In this document: piece after piece, positions 45,327 to 54,247 of the stretch | How the letters are laid out: each line of letters begins with the position of its first letter | How positions within the stretch are numbered: the stretch's first letter is position 1 | NCBI GenBank assembly: GCA_017432685.1 | Contig: JAFRIR010000071.1 | Span: 1 to 64,000 of the forward strand | Direction: 5' to 3' | Origin: Flexilinea sp. | GTDB taxonomy: Bacteria > Chloroflexota > Anaerolineae > Anaerolineales > Anaerolineaceae | DNA: 64,000 bases | Notes under the pieces: generated by a model | What the model was told of the DNA's origin: nothing | The model's input: the letters and a program-made list of their open reading frames with translations, nothing else | Database searches by the model: none | Translations under genes and position numbers: made by a program

Positions 45327-46070
45327 TCAAATAAATTGCTCAAAGGGTAAAAAGCGCAGGTGCAGAAAACCAATCAGGGAAATCTGCAATAAAGAGCAGG
45401 ATAGTCCGTACAACAACAGATCAGGATCGGCAATCGTTTTGCTGCGCCATAATGAGTAACATTTTTGTAAAATTGCGTATAGTAAAGCAAGGAATGATAA
45501 AGCGGTAAAGCTGAGAACGATCCGGGACAGGAGTGAGATGGAATAATTCTCACAGAAAATCAGCAAAAAAGACAGGCCGGCGGTCACACTGAATATGAGT
45601 ATGCCGGGAATTATGTGTATTTTTGAATCTGATTTTTTTTCTTCCAGGAGATATTTAAAGATGGATGCAATCAGCTGCGCCGTACAATATCCCAGCGGGT
45701 AAGCCGAGAGAAAACGATAGCTGACCTTTTCCGGATAGACATGAATTATTGGGAATTTGGATGAGTTCAAAATGTCCAGCAGGAAAAGGATGATTGAAAC
45801 TGCACAAGCCGCAAGCAGGGGGCGCGAACACAATTTATCACTCCTGCCTGTGAAGCAGGATGTCAGCAATCCGAAAAAAATCCCGAAGAACAAGCCGCTG
45901 CAGCGGTAGCAGAAGGGAAATCCGAAAGCCGGGGAGCGAGCCGGGAGCTGGTGACAGAAGGCTGCTCCCGTCAACCTGTCCGGGCTGACTTTCAGATATA
46001 CGCAGAAAAAGACGAACAGGGTAGCTGCGGCAATCAGGAACAGGCAGGCAGGTCTTGAGATCTTTTTCAT
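45327..46070 (-). CDS. DUF2085 membrane protein
   Basis: This 247-residue membrane protein has about seven hydrophobic segments and the DUF2085 signature FCHQLPARSPAFGFPFCYRC followed by SGLFFG, whose cysteines and histidine look metal- or disulfide-related. The family is common in anaerobic bacteria and archaea and uncharacterised. The start is set at 46070 (KKISRPACLFLI), since the upstream frame lacks a ribosome site. It lies 8 bp downstream of the PHP-like gene and is probably co-transcribed with it. Confidence 0.85.
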   Translation of the reverse strand: MKKISRPACLFLIAAATLFVFFCVYLKVSPDRLTGAAFCHQLPARSPAFGFPFCYRCSGLFFGIFFGLLTSCFTGRSDKLCSRPLLAACAVSIILFLLDILNSSKFPIIHVYPEKVSYRFLSAYPLGYCTAQLIASIFKYLLEEKKSDSKIHIIPGILIFSVTAGLSFLLIFCENYSISLLSRIVLSFTALSFLALLYAILQKCYSLWRSKTIADPDLLLYGLSCSLLQISLIGFLHLRFLPFEQFI

Positions 46071-46078
46071 CGGAACCG

Positions 46079-47023
46079 TCAGCCTTTCGCTACATAAATC
46101 GGGTTGGAAATGATCCAGGTATAAAGCGTTCTGCGTATGGTCAATGCGCATTCGACCCGGTAATACCCGGGTTCATAGATCGTATAAGGCACCTGTTTGC
46201 ATTGCTGCCATTCTTTGATCACGGCCCCGTTCCGGATCAGTCTGCAGGTACAGCTTTCGGGACAGGTGATTTTCAGCGTGATGCTGTTTTTCAAATAAAT
46301 ACTGTCCCCTGGATATGCGATTGCGTCTGCATTATTGCCTTCCGCGCTGAAGGAGAACCCGCGGGCATCGTGAAGTCCGTCAATTGCGAAATACAAATTG
46401 CCGCTTTTTATTTTCCTGAGAAGCAGCAGCTTATCATGGGTAAGATCCCCGTTAAGCGATTCATCGGAAATAATATGGTTGCAGACAGTCGAAAACAATT
46501 CCTGCCAGGTGTATTTTGAGGTGATATCGCGGGTACATGTCCCGGCCAGGCCTGTAAACTGTTTATCCGCTTGGAGCAGGTTGTCAAAATACCGGAGGTT
46601 TTTCTGAAGGTCATCCATCGCTGCCGTCAGTCCTCTGTGGAGCAGTTTCTGTGCGTTGAGTAATTCGATGTGCCTGAATTGTCCGTTTTCAGAGGTGTCT
46701 GTAAGAAGAATGCGGATCTCATTCTGGGGTGTGGGAATTCTGCGGTTGAATTGTTCCTTATCGGCTCCCAGTGAAAGATACGAAGAACCCTGCTCAGAAA
46801 GCGGGTCGGACAATTCTTCTCCGCAGAGCATCAGCATACGTTTTTCGGAGCGATAGTAATATTGGTCATGTCCAACAGCATAAACATTTTTATCTGTGGT
46901 GAACACAGCATCCAACCCGCAGTCCAGCGCCGCCTGAGCAATGTCATAAAAGGAACCCGGCTGAGATGAGAACTGAGATGAGAACTTTGTATAATTGTGG
47001 ATGCTGCAAAGAATTTCTTCCAT
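46079..47023 (-). CDS. PHP-like metal-dependent phosphoesterase family protein, degenerate
   Basis: This ~314-residue protein begins CSIHNYTKFS, has DCGLDAVFTTDKN and a TCTRDITSKYTW segment, resembling the PHP (polymerase and histidinol phosphatase) fold's LHTHTxxSDG and DAVAITDHN motifs with altered residues. Several metal-ligand histidines are missing, so it may be inactive or divergent. A later Ig-like or beta domain ends the protein. A tandem 12-bp repeat near the start encodes FSSQ twice. The start is the ATG at 47023; GTG at 47032 is the alternative. Confidence 0.6.
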   Translation of the reverse strand: MEEILCSIHNYTKFSSQFSSQPGSFYDIAQAALDCGLDAVFTTDKNVYAVGHDQYYYRSEKRMLMLCGEELSDPLSEQGSSYLSLGADKEQFNRRIPTPQNEIRILLTDTSENGQFRHIELLNAQKLLHRGLTAAMDDLQKNLRYFDNLLQADKQFTGLAGTCTRDITSKYTWQELFSTVCNHIISDESLNGDLTHDKLLLLRKIKSGNLYFAIDGLHDARGFSFSAEGNNADAIAYPGDSIYLKNSITLKITCPESCTCRLIRNGAVIKEWQQCKQVPYTIYEPGYYRVECALTIRRTLYTWIISNPIYVAKG

Positions 47024-47110
47024 TTTTATCACATTCAGTCATGAATTTATTGACGAAATACTTCATAATTATTATAATTATAAAGTTGATTATGGTTAAG
47101 GAGAAACAAA

Positions 47111-47338
47111 ATGAAAACATTTTTTAATATTGCTCTTATTATAACTTCGATTGCCGTTGTTGTTCTGGTTGTTCTGCAGAATCGTGGCGTTGGAATGGGC
47201 AGCATTGCCGGTGGCAGTGACCCCAGCACGATCTTCACCCAGCGGCGCGGTGTGGAAAAAGTTATTTTCAACCTGACAATGGTTTTCAGCATTCTGCTGG
47301 TGATCCTGGTTGTACTGAGCATCCTTCTCTTCAATTAA
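47111..47338 (+). CDS. secG: Preprotein translocase subunit SecG
   Basis: This 75-residue protein has two hydrophobic segments with a Gly/Ser-rich loop (LQNRGVGMGSIAGG) and a short C-terminal end, the standard SecG layout. It assists SecYEG by inverting its topology during translocation. AAGGAG lies properly upstream, and a hairpin terminator follows at once, so it is monocistronic. Confidence 0.93.
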   Translation: MKTFFNIALIITSIAVVVLVVLQNRGVGMGSIAGGSDPSTIFTQRRGVEKVIFNLTMVFSILLVILVVLSILLFN

Positions 47339-47348
47339 TTCATATGAT

Positions 47349-47386
47349 AAAAAAAGAGCGGCAACAAAAGGGCTGCTCTTTTTTGT
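47349..47386 (+). terminator. Terminator of secG
   Basis: AAAAAGAGCGGC pairs with GCTGCTCTTTTT (one G-T) around a ~9-nt loop, followed by TTTTGTTTT. Confidence 0.85.
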
Positions 47387-47405
47387 TTTAAATAAAATTA
47401 CCATT

Positions 47406-47411
47406 TATAAT
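47406..47411 (+). promoter_or_regulatory. -10 box close to the start of the solute-binding protein gene
   Basis: TATAAT ends ten bases before the ATG at 47422. A leader of about 3 nt would result, too short for a ribosome-binding site. Confidence 0.4.
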
Positions 47412-47421
47412 AAGCTATATT

Positions 47422-49119
47422 ATGAAAAGATTACGTTGGCAGCTTATTACAATTTTTCTGACCGGACTGGTCGTCGGTATTCTGTTATTGACTGATTCCA
47501 GTACCGGCCCGATACAGGTTTTTGAGTCCCATCCGGCAACCGGTGGAATTTACCGAGAGGGTCTTATCGGCGAAATCCAGCGTTTGAATCCGCTGTTGAG
47601 CTGGTACAATGATGTGGACGACGATATATGCCGTTTGATTTTCAGCAGTTTGGTGACATATGATACACGGGGAAACCCGGTCGGTGATCTGGCAATCGAT
47701 TGGGGTATTTCAATTGATGGAATGACCTATAATTTTGCCATCAATCCGGATGCCCAATGGCATGACGGTCAGCCGGTAACCGCTGATGATGTCATTTTCA
47801 CCTATGAATTACTGAAGACCGGCAAAGGCTATGTTCCGGACGATGTCCTCAATTTCTGGAACAGCGTGAAAATCAATCCGGTTGAAACAAAATCTCTGCA
47901 GTTTGTTCTGGACGAGGCCTTTTCTCCGTTTTTGGATTATCTGAACGTGGGGATTCTTCCCCGGCATATTTACGGCGGTATGTCATTTGAGGAGATGGTC
48001 GATTCAAAAATCAATATCCAGCCGATCGGCTCCGGTCCTTTCCGTCTGAAAGAACTGGTTCAGGAGAACGGAAAAATCACGGGTGTTACGGTAGAAAACA
48101 ATTCGGCATATTATGGAAAGAAACCATATCTGGATGAAATCGAATTCACCTATTTTTCTGACAGCGCCCTGGCATACCAGGCGTACCAGCAGGGACTGAT
48201 CGATGGGATCAGCTATGTCTCGGGAGATATCCTGACCCGGGCGCTCGGCGATGAAGACATGAACCTGTATACGGCAAGACGCCCTGTTTTGAGTATGGTA
48301 TTCTTCAACCTTGACAACCGGCAGGTTGAATTTCTGCAGTCAAAGGGAGTTCGAAATGCTCTTATGACCGGTTTAAACCGGGAAAGGATCATCAATCAGA
48401 TCCTTTCCGGCCAGGCTATCATTGCGAACAGTCCGATCCTTTATGGAAATTGGGCCTATACAGCGGAAGGTGCGGTCCCTGAATATAATGCGGACAAAGC
48501 AATCGAAATGCTGATCAAAGAGGGCTTTGTTATTGCCAGTGAACAGGAACGGGTCCGGACCAAAGAAATCACCTCTGTTGACGGAAACACAGAGAGGAAA
48601 GCGCTATCATTCACCATGGTTTATCCGGACGATGACCTTCACCGTAAGGTCGCCGAATCCATCCAGCAGGATTGGGGCAAAATCAACGTGCTGCTGAACC
48701 TGGAGGCAGTCAGTTATGATGACCTGGTGAATCATGTTCTGCCGGATCGGGAGTATGAAGCTGCTCTGGTCGATTTGAATCTCTCCGTTTACCCTGATCC
48801 GGATCCTTACCCGTTCTGGGATCAGACCCAGATCTCTTCCGGACAAAATTATACACAATGGAACAACCGCACCACCAGCCAATATCTGGAAACGGCACGG
48901 GTGGAGCTTGACCGGGGCGAACGAGCCCGTCTATACAAGAATTTCCAGATTTTGTTCATGGAAGAACTGCCGGCTCTGCCATTATATAACCCGGTTTATA
49001 ACTATCCGGTTTCTCAAAAGGTCTCCGGTGTCAGCATCGGTCCGATTTACAAACCATCTGACAGGTTTTTGAATATACGGGACTGGTATATGGTATCCCG
49101 GTCTTCCGTGGTCGAATAA
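47422..49119 (+). CDS. ABC transporter substrate-binding protein, family 5 (peptide/nickel type)
   Basis: This 565-residue protein has an N-terminal signal-anchor (about 8-25) without a lipobox, then a family 5 solute-binding domain with GGIYREGLIGEIQRLNPLL, DAQWHDGQPVTADDVIFTYE and NVGILPRHIY. Such proteins capture peptides, nickel or oligosaccharides for an ABC importer, but no permease or ATPase gene adjoins. It seems to start with a leaderless or near-leaderless transcript. A 22-bp palindrome at 49148-49169 lies after the stop. Confidence 0.9.
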   Translation: MKRLRWQLITIFLTGLVVGILLLTDSSTGPIQVFESHPATGGIYREGLIGEIQRLNPLLSWYNDVDDDICRLIFSSLVTYDTRGNPVGDLAIDWGISIDGMTYNFAINPDAQWHDGQPVTADDVIFTYELLKTGKGYVPDDVLNFWNSVKINPVETKSLQFVLDEAFSPFLDYLNVGILPRHIYGGMSFEEMVDSKINIQPIGSGPFRLKELVQENGKITGVTVENNSAYYGKKPYLDEIEFTYFSDSALAYQAYQQGLIDGISYVSGDILTRALGDEDMNLYTARRPVLSMVFFNLDNRQVEFLQSKGVRNALMTGLNRERIINQILSGQAIIANSPILYGNWAYTAEGAVPEYNADKAIEMLIKEGFVIASEQERVRTKEITSVDGNTERKALSFTMVYPDDDLHRKVAESIQQDWGKINVLLNLEAVSYDDLVNHVLPDREYEAALVDLNLSVYPDPDPYPFWDQTQISSGQNYTQWNNRTTSQYLETARVELDRGERARLYKNFQILFMEELPALPLYNPVYNYPVSQKVSGVSIGPIYKPSDRFLNIRDWYMVSRSSVVE

Positions 49120-49147
49120 GATCAGAACAGTATTAAAGCTATATCAA

Positions 49148-49169
49148 ACGGGCGGCAGCTGCCGCCCGT
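49148..49169. terminator. GC-rich palindrome after the solute-binding protein gene
   Basis: A perfect 22-bp palindrome, GC-rich, folds into a tight hairpin. It lacks a T-run, so terminator function is uncertain. Confidence 0.45.
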
Positions 49170-49181
49170 AAATTATGGGAC

Positions 49182-49333
49182 CCTCTAAAAACTCTTAATA
49201 TTTTATCCTCATTCACAGTATATTCTTATTGGCGCGGGATTCAGAATGATTTTACCTCGGGAAATATCCTTCCCGCGCCATGGTCTTCGGGGGCTATGAA
49301 GCCCCCATACCCCCGCTCGATAGTTTTTAGAAG
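49182..49333. repeat. R2 MITE-like element, copy 3
   Basis: CCTCTAAAAAC and GTTTTTAGAAG bound a 152-bp copy closely matching copy 2, including CCTCATTCACAGT, GGCGCGGGATTCAGA, CCCGCGCCATGGTCTTCGG and the GGGGGC/GCCCCC hairpin. It separates the convergent solute-binding and GNAT genes. Confidence 0.88.
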
Positions 49334-49338
49334 TACCC

Positions 49339-50148
49339 TTATATATAACGGTAATAGACGGGATACCGTTTTCCCTGGACACTGAAGTTCAGATGCTCAT
49401 AAAAACGGACCGCGTTTGCATTATTCCGGTTGGTATTCACGCTGAAACTTTTGATTCCGCTCTGTTTGGCATCTGCGACCATTTGCCTGAGCATCAAAGA
49501 GGCGGCGCCCCGGTTCTGATGTTCGGGAAAGACGGAAATCCGCTGGATGTGGCAGTTGTCTTCGGTAAAATCGGCAAGAAGGCAGCCAATCAACTGCTTA
49601 TTTGACAATACAGAAATCTTATAAGACGATGTTTGATACGCATGATCTGTCTCAATCCTGTTCAGGCGCCATAGTGGCGGAAAAATTGCCTCACAGGCTT
49701 CGACATCAGAAATTGATAAAGCATCGGACAGCGTATAGTTGTTTTCAAAATTATCGTGAACGGAAAAGTTTATTTCGGTAGTTTCCATTTCAACGATTTC
49801 ATCGCATTTATGAAAGCTGTTTTTTTCCAGAAGTTTATTAAACCAGCTGTGCGAGGAGATGGTGTAAACCGAGTGCCTGCCGGTTTGGAGCAATTCTTTT
49901 ATTTTTTTCGGCAGCGGATATTCGCCGGGAATTTTATCAGCATAAAAAGAATGCAGCCAAAAAATGGAAGTGGATGAAGGCTGGAGCCCGATCAAAAAAT
50001 TGCTGTGCCGGACTGTATCAAGGTATATAGATCCGTTCGCAGCAGGTAAATCCCATAAATCGAGCCATCCGAGATGGTTGTTTTGGTAAATTGAGTTCTG
50101 AAATAAAAACTCAACAGATTCCCTTTCGGCAGGAGTTACGGACCTCAA
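49339..50148 (-). CDS. GNAT-family N-acetyltransferase
   Basis: This 269-residue protein carries a C-terminal GNAT domain with the acetyl-CoA loop VFPEHQNRGAASLMLRQMVADA and VNTNRNNANAVRFYEHLNFS. The N-terminal half is an uncharacterised extension. It begins with TTG, overlapping the parB stop as TTGA, and is thus the last gene of the parAB unit. Acetyl acceptor unknown. Confidence 0.82.
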   Translation of the reverse strand: MRSVTPAERESVEFLFQNSIYQNNHLGWLDLWDLPAANGSIYLDTVRHSNFLIGLQPSSTSIFWLHSFYADKIPGEYPLPKKIKELLQTGRHSVYTISSHSWFNKLLEKNSFHKCDEIVEMETTEINFSVHDNFENNYTLSDALSISDVEACEAIFPPLWRLNRIETDHAYQTSSYKISVLSNKQLIGCLLADFTEDNCHIQRISVFPEHQNRGAASLMLRQMVADAKQSGIKSFSVNTNRNNANAVRFYEHLNFSVQGKRYPVYYRYI

Positions 50149-51008
50149 AGGGCGCTCAGCTTGTCGATGATAGATTCCAGCTCTTCATCGGAATAATAAT
50201 GGATGTTGATGGATCCCGCGCCGTTTTTTGATGGGCGCAGTGAAACCTTCGTCCCGATGGACTGACGGAGTTTGTTTTCAATTTCCTTCAGTTCCGGTGT
50301 CAGATCAGTTTTGACTGTTTTTGATTTTTTATTGCTTTCTCCCAGCAGACTGCGTATATATTCTTCCGTCTGGCGCACGTTCATCTCATTTTTGATGATC
50401 TGGTTCATCGCATTGATCTGAGCCTGGGGCGTGGGAAGGGAAAGCAGGACTCTGGCATGGCCTTCGGTTATTTTCTTCTCAAGCAGGGCTTTTTGAACCT
50501 CTCCAGGCAGCTTCAGCAGCCGCATGGTGTTGGTGACGGAAGCCCGGTTTTTCCCGACACGTTTGGAGATTTCCTCATGCGTGAGGTTAAAGTTTTCCTC
50601 AAGGCTTTTGTAGGCTTCCGCAGCTTCCAGTGGCGAGAGATCTTCCCGCTGAATATTCTCGATAAGCGCCAGCTCCAGCAGCTCACGGTCATCTGCCTGT
50701 CGGGTGATGACGGGCACCGTATTCAGCCCTGCGATTTGAGATGCCCGCAGCCGCCTTTCACCCGCGATCAATGTGTAGGTTCCGTCATCCTGTTCGCTGA
50801 CGATCAGCGGCTGGATGACCCCATGTTCACGAATGGAATCCGCGAGTTCGGAGAGCTCATTGTCGGTAAAACGTGTCCGGGGCTGACGTGGATTGGGAAC
50901 GATCGAAGAGATCGAAACCATTTTTACAGAATCATTTGAGTCCATCAGGGAATTGGAAAATAATGCGTCCAAACCCCGTCCTAAACCTGATTTTTTCTGA
51001 GCTGCCAT
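50145..51008 (-). CDS. parB: Chromosome-partitioning protein ParB
   Basis: This 287-residue protein follows the chromosomal ParB/Spo0J pattern: a short N-terminal ParA-interacting stretch (GLGRGLDALF), the CTP-binding motif GERRLRASQ, the HTH with EEISKRVGKNRASVTNTMRL, and a C-terminal dimerisation domain. It binds parS and slides as a CTP-driven clamp. It lies 17 bp downstream of parA. Confidence 0.95.
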   Translation of the reverse strand: MAAQKKSGLGRGLDALFSNSLMDSNDSVKMVSISSIVPNPRQPRTRFTDNELSELADSIREHGVIQPLIVSEQDDGTYTLIAGERRLRASQIAGLNTVPVITRQADDRELLELALIENIQREDLSPLEAAEAYKSLEENFNLTHEEISKRVGKNRASVTNTMRLLKLPGEVQKALLEKKITEGHARVLLSLPTPQAQINAMNQIIKNEMNVRQTEEYIRSLLGESNKKSKTVKTDLTPELKEIENKLRQSIGTKVSLRPSKNGAGSINIHYYSDEELESIIDKLSAL

Positions 51009-51025
51009 GTTTTCCCCCGTTTATT

Positions 51026-51787
51026 TTATTTGTCCTGGTTCAGAATTTCCATTGCAAGTGATTCGTATGCTTTTGCTGCGTTGCTGTCTTTTGCGTAAAA
51101 ATTGATCGGCTGCCCGTAGGAAGGAGCTTCAGCCAGGCGGACACTGCGCGGAATGATGCTCTGAAATACTTTATCCGGGAAATATCTGCGGACTTCCCGG
51201 ACAACGTCCATTGCCAGGCGCGTTCTGCCATCGAACATGGTGAGAACCACTCCCCTTACATTCACTTGCGGGTAAGAGCGTTTGACGCGGTAAATCGTTT
51301 GGGTGAGCTGTCCCAACCCTTCCAGTGCCAGGTATTCACATTGCACGGGAATGATAACACCGTTTTTTGCCGCGATCAGCGCGTTGATGGTGAGTTGATT
51401 TAACGAAGGCGGGCAATCGATCATCACATAATCGAATTGATCATTCACTTCCTCCAACGCGTTCATCAGCCGTTTTTCTCTGTCGGAAAAGTCGATCAAT
51501 TCAATTTCGGCGCCGGCAAGTGAAGGGGAAGACGGCAGCAGGCTCAGGTTGAAATTGTCATTTCTGATGATCTCATCTTTAATCGAGGCTGTACCGATCA
51601 GAACCCCATAGGTGCCGTATTTAATTCCGTTTTTATCATAGCCGAGTGAGGACGTTGCGTTTGCCTGAGGGTCCATGTCAACGATCAAAACACGTTTCCC
51701 GTGCTTTGCCAGGCATGATCCGAGGTTTATCGCGGTTGTGGTTTTCCCGACTCCGCCCTTTTGATTGATTAGTGTATATACTTTCAA
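51026..51787 (-). CDS. parA: Chromosome-partitioning ATPase ParA (Soj)
   Basis: This 253-residue protein opens with the deviant Walker A of ParA, INQKGGVGKTTTAINL, then LIVDMDPQANATSS and YVMIDCPPSLNQLT. The length is that of chromosomal Soj. Translation probably starts at the TTG at 51787 (KVYTLINQ), since this gives the conserved N-terminus; in-frame ATGs farther up lack ribosome sites and would add a non-conserved extension. AAAGGA lies 13 bases upstream. It is followed closely by parB. Confidence 0.93.
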   Translation of the reverse strand: MKVYTLINQKGGVGKTTTAINLGSCLAKHGKRVLIVDMDPQANATSSLGYDKNGIKYGTYGVLIGTASIKDEIIRNDNFNLSLLPSSPSLAGAEIELIDFSDREKRLMNALEEVNDQFDYVMIDCPPSLNQLTINALIAAKNGVIIPVQCEYLALEGLGQLTQTIYRVKRSYPQVNVRGVVLTMFDGRTRLAMDVVREVRRYFPDKVFQSIIPRSVRLAEAPSYGQPINFYAKDSNAAKAYESLAMEILNQDK

Positions 51788-51809
51788 GATGATAATGATC
51801 CTTTCGGTT

Positions 51810-52289
51810 TCAGGACGATTTTTCATCGATGAATGGTTTTTGCTGTTGTTCACCGCAATATGGACACAGATTCCATGGCAATTCCAGCGATTTTCCACAG
51901 TTTACACATTTCTTTTTGATTTTTGTATGACAGTAAGGACACAGGATCCAATCGTTTTTGATGCTGTGTCCGCAGCTGGGACATTTCTCTGAAATTCCGA
52001 TTTCCCGAAGCAATGCTTCTTCCTCAATTGCATCCTGATATTTTTGTTCAAAGGTTTTCCTCGGACGGATGAACAGGTAAACAAAAATCCCGGGAAGGAA
52101 AAGAACGATGACAAAAAATACGCTGAGGATGATCATGAACGGATCCCGGGTTCGGGAGCGGATATCCCGCAGGACCCAAAGGATCAAGCCGATCCACAGT
52201 GCGGCTATGAACGCGATCCCAAATGCCACTCCATAGGTCATCAGGTTCTTCATAGTGAACGAGTCTAAAAACGCAAAACCGTTATTCAT
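51810..52289 (-). CDS. Two-TM double-zinc-ribbon protein
   Basis: This 159-residue protein has two hydrophobic segments (about 17-39 and 51-72) and a C-terminal double zinc ribbon (CPSCG/CPYCH and CVNCG/CPYCG, eight cysteines). It precedes parA by 22 bp on the same strand. It recalls the zinc-ribbon membrane proteins at 6669-8220. No catalytic motif seen. Confidence 0.8.
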   Translation of the reverse strand: MNNGFAFLDSFTMKNLMTYGVAFGIAFIAALWIGLILWVLRDIRSRTRDPFMIILSVFFVIVLFLPGIFVYLFIRPRKTFEQKYQDAIEEEALLREIGISEKCPSCGHSIKNDWILCPYCHTKIKKKCVNCGKSLELPWNLCPYCGEQQQKPFIDEKSS

Positions 52290-52346
52290 AACTTAGAAAT
52301 TATAGCATAAAAGTTATAATAGAGGTGAGGAACGGAAAGAAATCAA

Positions 52347-52952
52347 ATGTATATTGTGAAAAGTGGCTTTCTTTGCGGTTTGTTGGCGTTGGTCTTAGCC
52401 TTGTTATATCTTCCGGTGTATATTCGTACGCGCAGGATTAAGGAGTTCAAAACAGACAGGAAGGAAAACCTGACGGTAAATTTATTTTTATGCTGCGTTT
52501 TCAATTGCCTGATCAGCGGTGTAATTATTAAAGAATCACCAGCCCTTCCGGATTTTATTTTTGCCTTTGCATTAATGATCATTGCAGACTTCGATCTGCT
52601 GATTTTTCGGATACCGACAGAATTTCTCATGCTCTTATATGTGTCCATACTGCCCGGAATCATCACTCAAGGTAATTGGGCTTATGTGCTTACATCCCTT
52701 GTACTGTGGTCTTTGTGGTGGATCGCACAAAAGGAAGGACTCATTGCCATTTATGACGTCTGGCTGCTCCTGCCGCTTGCCTTATACCTGAATGATACAA
52801 AAAAAGCGCTGCTGTTTTATGCGCTTTTTCTGGTTTTATGGGGATGTTTCGCTTTGATCCTGCGGTATCTTTGCAAGAAAGATCCTCACACAAAAATACC
52901 ACTTGCTCCGCTTATGGCGCTTTCATTTGTGATTATGCGGCTTTCCCCGTAA
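52347..52952 (+). CDS. A24 prepilin-peptidase-like membrane protein
   Basis: This 201-residue protein has about seven hydrophobic segments. IIADFDLLIFRIPTEFL resembles the first catalytic Asp block of type IV prepilin peptidases (D...xIPN), and LIAIYDVWLLLPLALYL the second, but the GxGD glycines are absent (IYD). It may be an active divergent peptidase or a relict. No pilin genes adjoin. A TATAAT lies at 52315-52320, with GAGGTGAGG after it. It overlaps nusB tail-to-tail by 20 bp. Confidence 0.55.
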   Translation: MYIVKSGFLCGLLALVLALLYLPVYIRTRRIKEFKTDRKENLTVNLFLCCVFNCLISGVIIKESPALPDFIFAFALMIIADFDLLIFRIPTEFLMLLYVSILPGIITQGNWAYVLTSLVLWSLWWIAQKEGLIAIYDVWLLLPLALYLNDTKKALLFYALFLVLWGCFALILRYLCKKDPHTKIPLAPLMALSFVIMRLSP

Positions 52953-53361
52953 GGTTATCGGCTATCGAACCGAGAACACCGTTGACAAATTTCGGCGCGG
53001 TCTCTGAGCCAAAAGTTTTCGCCAGTTCGACCGATTCATTGATCGCTACGCGGTCCGGTGTCTCTTTTGAAATCGCAAACTCATAGGCGGCGATGCGGAT
53101 GATGTTGCGGTCGACCGTGGCGATCTGTTCAATCGGCCAGTCTGAGGCATATTTTTGAATCATGTCATCGATCTCATTTTTGTTGTTGATGACGCCGACA
53201 ACAAGATCGATCACAAATTTTTTTGCATCATCATCAGGAACATCTTCTGAATCAAAACGGTTTGTCAGAATATCCGTGACGGTATGATCGGAAAGATCAT
53301 ATTCATAAAGGGCCTGCAGTGCGATGCCGCGTAAAAAGGTGCGTTCCTTTAATTCTGCCAT
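52933..53361 (-). CDS. nusB: Transcription antitermination factor NusB
   Basis: This 142-residue protein fits NusB: LRGIALQALYEYD at the N-terminus, the central KYASDWPIEQIATVDRNIIR then IAAYEF, and the C-terminal AINESVELAKTFGSETAPKF with VNGVLG. It binds boxA RNA with NusE in rRNA antitermination. The start is the ATG at 53361. It lies 4 bp downstream of the Asp23 gene, the usual arrangement. Confidence 0.95.
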   Translation of the reverse strand: MAELKERTFLRGIALQALYEYDLSDHTVTDILTNRFDSEDVPDDDAKKFVIDLVVGVINNKNEIDDMIQKYASDWPIEQIATVDRNIIRIAAYEFAISKETPDRVAINESVELAKTFGSETAPKFVNGVLGSIADNLTGKAA

Positions 53362-53365
53362 AAGT

Positions 53366-53689
53366 TTATTTTGTTTCCGGATAATTGAAATCTTCAATGT
53401 GGATGTTTACATAACCGACATTCATGCCGACCATTTCTTTGATGGCACGTTCGATTTTTTTCTGAAGTCGTTTGCAAACATCCAGAGTGCTGCAATCTGC
53501 TTCCAAGACAATATAAACATCCGCGTTCACAGTCCCATCAACGATCTTCATTTTAACGCCATTCTGGGCGTTGTTGGAGCTGTAAAGACGCGCAACACCA
53601 ACAGTGTCATCTGCAGTCATTTGGACAATGGTTTCAATAACTTCCGGAGCTACGGTCGTGTTCCCGGGTACCCGTTCTTTTTCGTTCAT
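53366..53689 (-). CDS. Asp23/Gls24 family envelope stress protein
   Basis: This 107-residue protein has the Asp23 pattern GNTTVAPEVIETIVQMTADD and DVYIVLEADCSTLDVCKRLQ followed by KKIERAIKEMVGM. Members sit at the membrane or in the cytoplasm and respond to envelope stress in Gram-positives; here the family tends to neighbour nusB. AGCGAGGATAAAAG precedes the ATG. Confidence 0.9.
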   Translation of the reverse strand: MNEKERVPGNTTVAPEVIETIVQMTADDTVGVARLYSSNNAQNGVKMKIVDGTVNADVYIVLEADCSTLDVCKRLQKKIERAIKEMVGMNVGYVNIHIEDFNYPETK

Positions 53690-53752
53690 AATCTTTTATC
53701 CTCGCTTTTCTAATTATAAAGTATTTTTTGATAATTTCAATAATTAGGGGAA

Positions 53753-53812
53753 CCTCTAAAAACATCAATTTTTCTATGCCGTCCCATACCCCCGCCCGGG
53801 AGTATTTAGAGG
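53753..53812. repeat. R2 element, short internally deleted copy 4
   Basis: CCTCTAAAAAC and GTATTTAGAGG enclose only ~38 bp with ATCAATTTTTCT and CATACCCCCGCCCG, parts shared with copy 1. It is the smallest R2 copy. Confidence 0.75.
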
Positions 53813-53817
53813 TATCC

Positions 53818-54228
53818 TTAGCTGTACCTTAGTTCAATAATTTCATCAAAATCAATTTTTACCCCATTTGTAAGGATAAGTTTATTCTCATAGGTATCGA
53901 TCTTATTCAGGTTCCCGTTTACGGTTAAATAACTGCCGCCATCCTTTTTTTCGTCAGGAGCGAAATAGGTCACAACAATAAACGGCTTCAGGGATATTCT
54001 TGATTGAAGCGTGATCAGCTTTCTGTTGATCCGCTCTTTTTCCCGCTCGTCCAGAAACCTCTTTTCTTCTGTCGTTCGGCCGACTTCCCGGATCACTTCG
54101 GAATATCCGGTGAGGGCAGCAAAAGGCGCGAATTGCGCGGCACGGTCAGCCAGTGGCATTCTGGGGTGATACTTCGGCTCCGGCCGTTTCATTGAAAGGA
54201 TATCATCATAATCATGAATTCCCGGCAT
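53818..54228 (-). CDS. YolD-like protein
   Basis: This 136-residue protein has YolD-family features: MPGIHDYDDILSMKRPEP, HPRMPLADRAAQFAPFAALT then GYSEVI, and a C-terminal OB-like part. YolD genes commonly accompany Y-family polymerases, as here. The reading frame runs farther upstream, but those codons come from an R1 repeat, so I start at the ATG at 54228. Confidence 0.82.
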   Translation of the reverse strand: MPGIHDYDDILSMKRPEPKYHPRMPLADRAAQFAPFAALTGYSEVIREVGRTTEEKRFLDEREKERINRKLITLQSRISLKPFIVVTYFAPDEKKDGGSYLTVNGNLNKIDTYENKLILTNGVKIDFDEIIELRYS

Positions 54229-54247
54229 TTTTTTCTTACTTTCTGCG

